Assembly: GCA_964518875.1 (NCBI GenBank)
Contig: CAZFHI010000020.1
Span: 1 to 32,813, forward strand
Direction: 5' to 3'
Length of the DNA: 32,813 nt
Source: DTU024 sp964518875
GTDB lineage: Bacteria; Bacillota; Clostridia; Christensenellales; Aristaeellaceae
A model generated the notes under the pieces. It saw only the letters and a list, made by a program, of their open reading frames with translations. It was not told where the DNA came from and did no database searches. Of the stretch, positions 1 to 6,723 are shown piece after piece. The translations under genes and the position numbers were made by a program. Each line of letters opens with the position of its first letter. Within the stretch, counting starts at the first letter, position 1.

Positions 1-39
1 ACTCGATCGCTTTTTTCTCAGCTTTCAGTCTCACATCTA

Positions 40-104
40 TTGTAAAGCTACAATTGTAAACGCTTGTAATATACCTTGTAATAAACAATTTCTTATGTTA
101 CAAT
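40..104 (+). repeat. TTGTAA direct repeats upstream of ctsR
   Basis: The hexamer TTGTAA occurs four times on the plus strand, starting at 40, 54, 64 and 76, and once inverted (TTACAA, 98-103). The second copy lies in the perfect palindrome TACAATTGTA at 49-58. The copy at 76 doubles as the likely -35 box. The cluster could bind a second regulator, or could simply reflect AT-rich promoter DNA. No known regulator motif is recognised. Confidence 0.35.
76..104 (+). promoter_or_regulatory. ctsR operon promoter
   Basis: A sigma-A type promoter is visible: -35 TTGTAA (76-81), a 17-base spacer, and -10 TACAAT (99-104). Transcription would begin near 111, inside the CtsR box. Because this promoter covers an in-frame ATG at 95, that ATG cannot be the real ctsR start. 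Confidence 0.65.
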
Positions 105-109
105 TTAAT

Positions 110-126
110 AGTCAAAGAAGGTCAGA
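110..126 (+). promoter_or_regulatory. CtsR operator (autoregulation site)
   Basis: AGTCAAA (110-116), a 3-base gap GAA, and GGTCAGA (120-126) match the known CtsR heptad direct repeat (RGTCAAA-N3-RGTCAAA) with one mismatch. The site overlaps the predicted transcription start and lies between the -10 box and the ctsR ribosome binding site, the usual place for autorepression of a ctsR-clpC operon. No second copy was noticed in the window. Confidence 0.75.
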
Positions 127-151
127 CTTCTTGGCGGAAGGAGTGAACTCG

Positions 152-640
152 GTGCGATTAAGCGATATGATAGAAAGCTTTATCAAAGATATGATGAGCC
201 TTGAGGAAGGCGAGCTGCGCCTCCAGAGGAATGAACTGGCTGAACGCTTCAGCTGTTCTCCTTCTCAGATTAACTATGTGCTTTCAACACGCTTTACGCC
301 GGCGCACGGGTACCTTATCGAAAGCAGGCGCGGCGGCGGCGGATTTATACGTATTGTACAGATACAAAAGCACACGGGAGAGCAGCTTGAGCAGCTCCTG
401 AATGAGCTTATCGGGGACGCAATAGACGCCCGTTCCGCGCAGGCAATATGCAGACAGCTTGCGCAACGCAATATGGTAACTGCGAACGAAGCGAATATTA
501 TGTGCGCGGCCACGGCATCGACGGCGTTTAACATACCGGTTAACAATCAAATAAAAGATGCGATAAGAGCGTGCGTTTTGCGCAATATGCTCATATCCGT
601 TGTAAAGATCAATGAACAGGAGAAAAGAAATGATTTGTGA
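152..640 (+). CDS. ctsR: CtsR transcriptional repressor of class III heat-shock genes
   Basis: CtsR is a dimeric winged-helix repressor that binds tandem heptads upstream of clp genes and releases DNA on heat stress. The product is 162 aa, near the usual 150-160. It opens with the family-typical RLSDMIESFIK, followed by a helix-turn-helix region ending in the glycine-rich wing ESRRGGGGFIRIV (about residues 58-70). The C-terminal domain after residue 80 is the family's dimerisation/regulatory part. I chose the GTG at 152 because a strong SD (GGAAGGAG) lies just upstream and the protein then starts as in homologues. The longer frame from 95 would begin inside the promoter. The stop overlaps the mcsA start, so the two are translationally coupled. 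Expression is probably autoregulated through the box at 110-126. Confidence 0.93.
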   Translation: MRLSDMIESFIKDMMSLEEGELRLQRNELAERFSCSPSQINYVLSTRFTPAHGYLIESRRGGGGFIRIVQIQKHTGEQLEQLLNELIGDAIDARSAQAICRQLAQRNMVTANEANIMCAATASTAFNIPVNNQIKDAIRACVLRNMLISVVKINEQEKRNDL

Positions 641-1127
641 AATTTGTCACAAAAATGAAGGAAATATTGTTTTTCAGGTATACAATAACGGGCATATAAC
701 AACCCGCACTATTTGTACGGAGTGCGCCATGTCTGCGCAGAACGAGTTTTTTAAAGCTCTGCATATAATTGCGAGCAAAGCGCGCGCTGCCAATGCAAAC
801 GATGTTACGGACAAAAAGCTGCCCGAAAGCTTCTGCCCGGAATGCGGCAGCGTGATAGGCGAAATAAATGATGAGAGCGTTTTTGGATGCCCGCATTGCT
901 ATGACGCCGCAAGAGAGCAGCTTAAATCTATAAAGAACCCTGAGCTGCAGGAATCTAATAGAGAAAATGAGCAAAGAAAGATTAAAAGTGAAGAAGTTCT
1001 CGCGGAGCTTCAGCATCAGTTGCGTACAGCGATAGTAACGCAGGACTTTGAACGCGCTGCAAAGCTGCGCGATGAAATAAATCAAACGGAAAAATCCATT
1101 TCCATGCACGGAGGGCTGGATGAATAA
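630..1127 (+). CDS. mcsA: McsA, zinc-binding regulator of the McsB/ClpC system
   Basis: McsA is the small zinc-finger partner that activates the McsB arginine kinase and helps control CtsR in Bacillus. The product is 165 aa. Four CxxC pairs are visible (C3/C6, C29/C32, C69/C72, C87/C90), giving two likely zinc sites. A UVR (UvrB/UvrC-type) motif with the core DFERAAKLRDEI sits near residues 140-151. The start at 630 follows an AGGAG at proper spacing and overlaps the ctsR stop by 11 bases. An upstream in-frame ATG (612) has no SD. The gene overlaps mcsB by 8 bases, supporting one polycistronic unit. Its partner McsB looks catalytically damaged, so the job of McsA here may be structural or delivered through ClpC. 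Confidence 0.92.
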   Translation: MICEICHKNEGNIVFQVYNNGHITTRTICTECAMSAQNEFFKALHIIASKARAANANDVTDKKLPESFCPECGSVIGEINDESVFGCPHCYDAAREQLKSIKNPELQESNRENEQRKIKSEEVLAELQHQLRTAIVTQDFERAAKLRDEINQTEKSISMHGGLDE

Positions 1128-2067
1128 CCTTGTTGTCTCAAACAGAGCAAGCCTTTCAAGAAACTTCGCTGATCTGCCTTTCCCAAACAAAATGAGCAAG
1201 GAACAGCGAGACGCAAACTTAGCGAGAATTTCAAGAGCGCTTTATGGCGGCAGGGAAATATTTCGCCAGATCACAAAGGACGACAACGAATGCCTTAACG
1301 ATTTAGGGCTGGATAATTCCATACTTGATAACGCTCTTGCAAACGGCAACGCCGTTATATTTGAAAACAGCACATGCGACACATACGTAGTGGCAGGAGA
1401 CCTGGATGCTGTAAAATTTATACGCTATTTTGATGAAGCAGATGATGAGCCTCTTAATGAATTATATAATATTTCAGGGCTTGTGTTTAAGGATTTTCCC
1501 GCTGCTTTTGATGAGGAATTCGGTTTTCTAACCGCTAAACCTCTTAAATCAGGCAGCGGCGCTGAAATATCTGTTTTGCTTCATCTGCCTGTTTCAAGCT
1601 CATTAAGGCAAATGCCTGCGACAATAAAAAGAATACAGGACGAGCATAATTGTGCGCTTGCGCCTATTGAAAATAACAAAAATGACTCATGCTTATATGT
1701 GCTGAGTTGCAGCATAAAAAAAGACGAACAAATCCCTGAAGACTTAAAAGAAGCTCTTACTGTTGTAACAAACCAGGAAAAGATGCTTGCTAAAAGGGTG
1801 CTGAATAACCCGCGTTCTTCTTTATATGACCAGGCGTACAGAGCCTATGGGATATTAAAATATGCAAGAAGGATAACTTCCGCAGAGTTTTTATATCTAT
1901 GGTCGCAGCTCAGAATGGGCGCGGAAAACGAAATACTTCCTGTTGATATAAAAACGGCAGATTCTTTGCTTTCATTAAATAATAATGAACGCGATCAATT
2001 CCCTGTAAACTCAGGTGATACCAATTTTTTAAGAGCCGATGAAATAAGACGGCGATTGGAGGAATAA
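1120..2067 (+). CDS. mcsB: McsB-like protein, probable catalytically inactive arginine kinase
   Basis: By position between mcsA and clpC, and by residual similarity to phosphagen-kinase proteins, this is the McsB of the operon. True McsB phosphorylates protein arginines to mark clients for ClpC-ClpP. The product is 315 aa versus roughly 350-365 usual, and starts near the SSRIRLAR segment, so about 25 N-terminal residues are absent. The family motifs are badly eroded: SSRIRLAR reads SNRASLSR (7-14); the acidic NEEDHIR loop reads AGDLDAVK (92-99); and the CPTNxGTGLRAS loop reads AKPLKSGSGAEIS (139-151), losing the cysteine and the nucleotide-binding arginine. The structural part LLHLP (153-157) and the C-terminal helix segment YRAYGIL (240-246) are kept. 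The frame is open and long, so it is under some selection. I infer a pseudokinase with scaffold or adaptor function. The start is supported by GGAGGG upstream. Confidence 0.82.
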   Translation: MNNLVVSNRASLSRNFADLPFPNKMSKEQRDANLARISRALYGGREIFRQITKDDNECLNDLGLDNSILDNALANGNAVIFENSTCDTYVVAGDLDAVKFIRYFDEADDEPLNELYNISGLVFKDFPAAFDEEFGFLTAKPLKSGSGAEISVLLHLPVSSSLRQMPATIKRIQDEHNCALAPIENNKNDSCLYVLSCSIKKDEQIPEDLKEALTVVTNQEKMLAKRVLNNPRSSLYDQAYRAYGILKYARRITSAEFLYLWSQLRMGAENEILPVDIKTADSLLSLNNNERDQFPVNSGDTNFLRADEIRRRLEE

Positions 2068-2068
2068 T

Positions 2069-4498
2069 ATGTCCCTATATGGAAAACTAAGCCCAAAGGC
2101 TCGCAAAGCCATGGAGTTTGCCAGGCAGAGCGCTGCAGCTATGAGGCATAAATATTTAGGTACGGAGCATTTGCTTCTCGGGCTCATAAAAGAAGCCAGG
2201 AGCGATGTGCCGTCGCTGCCTGATCATATTACGCAAAACGCTGTAAGAGAGACGGTTTCCCAGCTCTATGCAAGGCAGGATGAACCCGTAACCGCGCTTG
2301 AGCTTACGCCAAAAATGAAAAGCCTGATTGAAAAATCAATAATGACCATACAGAAAAACCATATTCAATATGTTACAACGCCTTTGCTTTGGATGCTTTT
2401 GCTTGAAGAAGGCGGTTCAGTTGCAGGCCGAATACTGGCTGTGTTTGGCTGCGACACGCAGGTTCTTAAAGAAGAGGCTGAAATGAGCCTGCAAAGAGAG
2501 ATAAGCGGTGAAGAGCAGGAAGAAGACTCCCTTCTTGCAAAATACGGCCGTGATTTAACGCAGATGGCGAGCGACGGATTGCTGGACCCTGTTATCGGAA
2601 GAGAAAAAGAAATTCACCGTATTATACAGATCCTTTCAAGGCGTACAAAAAACAACCCGATACTTATAGGAGAACCAGGGGTTGGCAAAAGCGCAGTAGT
2701 TGAAGGCTTGGCTCAGCTTATGCATGAAGAGTCCGTACCGGACACTCTGCGTGGCAAAAAGCTTATTTCCCTTGATGTAAGCACCATTGTTGCAGGAACC
2801 AAATACCGCGGCGAATTTGAAGAGCGTATGAACGGCATTGTCGATGAAGTGCGTTCTCAAAAGAACATTATGCTGTTTATCGATGAAATACAGATGATAG
2901 TCGGCGCTGGAAAGGCAGAAGGAAGCATAGATGCCGCAGGCATTCTTAAGCCGGCCCTTGCAAGGGGCGAAATACAGCTTATAGGCGCTACAACTATAAA
3001 TGATTATAGAAAGAGCATAGAAAAAGACAGCGCTCTTTCAAGAAGGCTTCAGCCTGTTATGGTAGACGAGCCTTCAAAGGAAGACAGCATACTTATTCTG
3101 CAGGGCCTGCGCCCAAAGTATGAGGAATACCACAACGTAAAGATAACTGATGAATCCATCAAAGCGGCTGTGGATTACAGCGCGCGCTATATCAATGACC
3201 GCTTTTTGCCGGACAAGGCCATAGATCTTATAGATGAAGCGTCGTCTGCCAAAAGAATACAGTCTTTAGAAATTCCTGAAAATATTAAGGAAATACAGCG
3301 GCGTATAGAAAAAGCCGGCAATGAAAAGAAAAACGCCATCGAAAAACAGGACTATGAAGGAGCGGCGAATATAAGGGATAAGGAACAGAAGCTGAAGGCG
3401 GACCTTATTCTTGCAAAAGAGGAATGGGAAAAAACGGGAAAGAAAAACCAGCTGTCGATATTAGATAAAGATATTGCAGACGTAGTATCACGCTGGACCG
3501 GCGTTCCTGTTGCACAGCTTACAAAAGCGCAGTCCGAAAGACTTTTGAACCTTGAAAATGAGCTTCATAAGCGCGTGATAGGTCAGAATGAAGCGGTATC
3601 CGCAGTAAGCAGAGCGTTAAGGCGCGCAAGCGCGGGCATGCAGAGCCCAAAGAGACCGCTTGGATCGTTCATATTTTTAGGGCCGACAGGAGTAGGAAAA
3701 ACGGAGCTGTGCCGCGCCTTGGGCGAAGCCATGTTTGGCGATGAGGACGCGGTAATACGCCTTGACATGAGTGAATACATGGAAAAGCATACAGTGTCAA
3801 GAATGGTGGGATCTCCTCCCGGATACGTTGGATATGATGAAGGCGGCCAGCTTACAGAAGCTGTGCGCAGGAAGCCGTACTCTGTTGTGCTGTTTGACGA
3901 AGTGGAAAAAGCGCATCCGGATGTATTCAATATGCTTTTGCAGATATTAGAGGACGGCAGGCTTACCGATAATATGGGAAAGACAACTAACTTCAGGAAT
4001 ACCATAATAGTATTAACCAGCAACTTAGGCGCGCAGACCATATTTAACAGCAGGTCCGTAGGCTTCGGAAGAGACGGAAACGCCTTGCCGGACTATGAAA
4101 CTATGAGAGACCATGTTCTGGAAGAAACTAAAAGACAATTCAGACCCGAATTTATAAATCGCCTTGACGAAATAATAGTTTTCCACGCGCTGAACAAGGA
4201 TGAGATTAAAGAAATAGCTAAAATTATGCTTAAGCAGGTTGATGAGCGTCTGGCTCTGCATGACATAAAGATAGAATACGATGAAAAAGTGTTGGACTTT
4301 TTAGCTGAAGAAGGGTACGATCCGAAACTTGGCGCGCGCCCGATGCGCAGAACTATACAAAGACTGCTTGAAGACCCGCTAAGCGATTACATACTTGCAG
4401 GCGGAAAAGACAAAAACATTAAGGCTACGATGCAAGAAAAGAAAATTGCTTTTGAAGCGGAAGAAGAGCACGAAAAGGAAAATGTTTCAATAAACTAA
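2069..4498 (+). CDS. clpC: ClpC, AAA+ unfoldase of the ClpCP protease
   Basis: Hexameric HSP100 unfoldase that feeds substrates to ClpP in the cytoplasm. The product is 809 aa, standard for ClpC. Order: N-terminal double Clp repeat domain (about 1-145, including GTEHLLLGLIKE); first AAA domain with Walker A GEPGVGKS (201-208) and Walker B LFIDEI; a middle coiled-coil domain with a UVR-like stretch QDYEGAANIRDKE near 427-439, which distinguishes ClpC from ClpB; and a second AAA domain with Walker A GPTGVGKT (538-545), Walker B LFDEVEKAHP and sensor 2 GARPMRR. The start ATG lies 2 bases after the mcsB stop behind GGAGGAAT. It is the last gene before the terminator at 4529-4557. Both ATPase sites look intact, in contrast to McsB. 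Confidence 0.97.
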   Translation: MSLYGKLSPKARKAMEFARQSAAAMRHKYLGTEHLLLGLIKEARSDVPSLPDHITQNAVRETVSQLYARQDEPVTALELTPKMKSLIEKSIMTIQKNHIQYVTTPLLWMLLLEEGGSVAGRILAVFGCDTQVLKEEAEMSLQREISGEEQEEDSLLAKYGRDLTQMASDGLLDPVIGREKEIHRIIQILSRRTKNNPILIGEPGVGKSAVVEGLAQLMHEESVPDTLRGKKLISLDVSTIVAGTKYRGEFEERMNGIVDEVRSQKNIMLFIDEIQMIVGAGKAEGSIDAAGILKPALARGEIQLIGATTINDYRKSIEKDSALSRRLQPVMVDEPSKEDSILILQGLRPKYEEYHNVKITDESIKAAVDYSARYINDRFLPDKAIDLIDEASSAKRIQSLEIPENIKEIQRRIEKAGNEKKNAIEKQDYEGAANIRDKEQKLKADLILAKEEWEKTGKKNQLSILDKDIADVVSRWTGVPVAQLTKAQSERLLNLENELHKRVIGQNEAVSAVSRALRRASAGMQSPKRPLGSFIFLGPTGVGKTELCRALGEAMFGDEDAVIRLDMSEYMEKHTVSRMVGSPPGYVGYDEGGQLTEAVRRKPYSVVLFDEVEKAHPDVFNMLLQILEDGRLTDNMGKTTNFRNTIIVLTSNLGAQTIFNSRSVGFGRDGNALPDYETMRDHVLEETKRQFRPEFINRLDEIIVFHALNKDEIKEIAKIMLKQVDERLALHDIKIEYDEKVLDFLAEEGYDPKLGARPMRRTIQRLLEDPLSDYILAGGKDKNIKATMQEKKIAFEAEEEHEKENVSIN

Positions 4499-4528
4499 AC
4501 GATAAACATAAGGCGTAAAACAACTATA

Positions 4529-4557
4529 AAAAAAGCGGCTTACAAAGCCGCTTTTTT
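4529..4557 (+). terminator. Terminator of the ctsR-clpC operon
   Basis: The perfect stem AGCGGCTT (4534-4541) / AAGCCGCT (4545-4552) with loop ACA is flanked by an A-run on the left and a T-run (4552-4557) on the right. It sits about 30 bases after the clpC stop and separates this operon from gyrB. Confidence 0.9.
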
Positions 4558-4616
4558 AGGGCCTGATTTTACGTTATTAAAGCCTGTTTTTCGTTAAATT
4601 TCAAGGCGGTAGGGAC

Positions 4617-4645
4617 TTTCAATTTTAGGTAAAATATGGTATAAT
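4617..4645 (+). promoter_or_regulatory. gyrB promoter with extended -10
   Basis: -35 TTTCAA (4617-4622), a 17-base spacer, and a perfect -10 TATAAT (4640-4645) preceded by TGG, giving the extended TGnTATAAT form. Transcription would start near 4652, leaving a 5' leader of about 70 bases before gyrB. Confidence 0.75.
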
Positions 4646-4721
4646 ATATACGTTGAAAGGCGGCTTAAAAATGCCTTTCTCATTGAGGGAAAGCCCCTCT
4701 TTTTTAAGGAAGGAAGGTTGC

Positions 4722-6716
4722 ATGACAAACGATAAAAACCAACTCAGTGAAGAAGAATTTTCCGACATGGTTGCAGCCTCTACTCATGTAGACGCTGTAT
4801 ATGACGAAAATCAGATACAGGTTCTGGAAGGCCTGGAGGCAGTAAGACACCGCCCGGGCATGTACATAGGTTCAACAGGAGTAAACGGTCTTGAACACTT
4901 AGTCTATGAAATTGTTGATAATTCCATAGACGAGGCGCTTGCAGGCTTTTGCGACAATATAGAAGTCCGCTTGAATAAAGACGGTTCTGTTACCGTGCAG
5001 GACGATGGGCGCGGTTTTCCTGTCGGCAAACATTCAAAGCTAAACAGGCCGGCAGTAGAAGTATGCCTTACGGTTTTGCATGCCGGCGGCAAATTCGGCG
5101 GAAACGGTTACAAGGTTTCAGGCGGTCTGCATGGCGTTGGCGCGGCCGTGGTAAACGCGCTGAGCAAAAAGCTGATAGTTACTGTATATACAAAAGGGAA
5201 AATATATCAGCAGGAATTCAGGCGCGGTAAAATTATGTACGACCTTAAAGAAATAGGCGCTACCGACAGGACGGGAACAACGGTGCAGTTTTGGCCTGAC
5301 ATAAAATCAGACGATAATCCTGACGGCGTGTTTGACAAAGGCGTTTCTTTCCGTCTTGAAACCCTGCGCTCTCGTATGCGCGAGATGGCTTTTTTAAACA
5401 AAGGCATACATATATTCCTTGGAGATTATCGTTCAGACGAGCCGTTTGAAAAAAGCTATCTTTTTAACGGCGGCATAAAAGAATTCGTTTCATATATAAA
5501 CCGCAATAAAAACGTACTTTTTGAAAATCCTATATATCTGGAAGGCATAAAAAATGACATAGTAGTTGAAGTCGCCATGCAGTATAACGATAGTTTTGCA
5601 GAGAACACATACAGTTTTGCAAACAACGTAAAGACCCCTGAAGGCGGCGCTCATCTTGCCGGGTTTTATTCAGCTCTTACGCGCACTATAAATGATTATG
5701 CAAGACGCTTTAAAATTTTAAAGGATTCAGATCCTAACCTTAAAGGCGAAGATGTTCGCGAAAGTCTTACCGCAATAATATCAGTTAAGCTTCATGAGCC
5801 GCAGTTTGAAGGGCAGACAAAAACTAAGCTTGGCAACAGCGAAGTGCGAGGCGTTGTGGACAGCATAGTTTCTGAAGGTTTGTCAGCGTTTCTGGAAGAA
5901 AACCCTGCTGAAGCAAGAGCTATATTGGACCGCTCTCTTGCCGCTGCAAGGGCGCGTGAAGCCGCTAAAAAAGCGAGAGATTTAACACGCAGAAAAACAG
6001 TATTGGAGAGCGCTTCTCTGCCGGGAAAATTAGCGGACTGTTCTGAAAAAGATCCTGCAAAATGTGAAATATTCATAGTTGAGGGTGACAGCGCCGGCGG
6101 AAGCGCTAAAAAAGGAAGGGACAGGCACTACCAGGCTATACTGCCTCTCAGGGGCAAGATACTAAATGTAGAAAAGACAAGGATGGACAAGGCACTGTCC
6201 AACGCAGAAATTAAGAACATGATTACGGCGTTTGGCTGCGGTATAGGCGAAGATTTTGATATAAACAAGCTGCGTTACCACCGCATAGTCTGTATGACTG
6301 ATGCCGATGTTGACGGCGCGCACATAAGAATACTTTTGCTTACCTTCTTTTACCGCTACATGCGCCCGCTTATAGATAAAGGATACGTTTATATAGCGAT
6401 GCCGCCATTGTACAAGGTTACAAAGGGAAAAAATGAACGCTACGTTTACGACGATACGGAACTTCAGGATGTGCTTGACGAGATAGGCAGAAATCCTATG
6501 CCAGAGCTACAGCGCTACAAAGGACTGGGGGAAATGTCTGCAGAGCAGCTGTGGAAAACTACCATGAACCCTGAAAGCAGAACGATGATGCGCGTTACAA
6601 GCGAAGACGCTGTATCGGCTGACGAAACGCTTAATCTGCTCATGGGCGACCAGGTGGAACCCAGGAGAGACTTTATTCAGGATAACTACAACATGGTTAC
6701 GGACTTGGATCTATAG
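4722..6716 (+). CDS. gyrB: DNA gyrase subunit B
   Basis: ATPase subunit of the A2B2 gyrase that introduces negative supercoils. The product is 664 aa. The GHKL ATPase part shows GLEAVRHRPGMYIG (37-50), the ATP/Mg asparagine in VDNSIDEA (N67), DDGRGFP (94-100) and GGLHGVG (134-140). The transducer domain follows, then the TOPRIM domain with EGDSAGGSA (E454) and DADVDGAHIR (D527, D529, D531), and the C-terminal YKGLGEM. The chosen ATG has AAGGAAGG just upstream. An upstream in-frame TTG at 4653 would coincide with the predicted transcription start and is rejected; an ATG at 4671 is possible but has no good SD. gyrA follows after 7 bases, so the two are co-transcribed. No dnaA, dnaN or recF is adjacent in the window. 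Confidence 0.97.
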   Translation: MTNDKNQLSEEEFSDMVAASTHVDAVYDENQIQVLEGLEAVRHRPGMYIGSTGVNGLEHLVYEIVDNSIDEALAGFCDNIEVRLNKDGSVTVQDDGRGFPVGKHSKLNRPAVEVCLTVLHAGGKFGGNGYKVSGGLHGVGAAVVNALSKKLIVTVYTKGKIYQQEFRRGKIMYDLKEIGATDRTGTTVQFWPDIKSDDNPDGVFDKGVSFRLETLRSRMREMAFLNKGIHIFLGDYRSDEPFEKSYLFNGGIKEFVSYINRNKNVLFENPIYLEGIKNDIVVEVAMQYNDSFAENTYSFANNVKTPEGGAHLAGFYSALTRTINDYARRFKILKDSDPNLKGEDVRESLTAIISVKLHEPQFEGQTKTKLGNSEVRGVVDSIVSEGLSAFLEENPAEARAILDRSLAAARAREAAKKARDLTRRKTVLESASLPGKLADCSEKDPAKCEIFIVEGDSAGGSAKKGRDRHYQAILPLRGKILNVEKTRMDKALSNAEIKNMITAFGCGIGEDFDINKLRYHRIVCMTDADVDGAHIRILLLTFFYRYMRPLIDKGYVYIAMPPLYKVTKGKNERYVYDDTELQDVLDEIGRNPMPELQRYKGLGEMSAEQLWKTTMNPESRTMMRVTSEDAVSADETLNLLMGDQVEPRRDFIQDNYNMVTDLDL

Positions 6717-6723
6717 GTGAAGT

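Noticed and set aside
95..151. Longer ctsR start at ATG 95
   Set aside because: It lies inside the promoter and before the predicted transcription start; the GTG at 152 has an SD and gives the family N-terminus.
4653..4721. Longer gyrB start at TTG 4653 or ATG 4671
   Set aside because: The TTG coincides with the predicted transcription start, and neither codon has a good SD; ATG 4722 follows AAGGAAGG.
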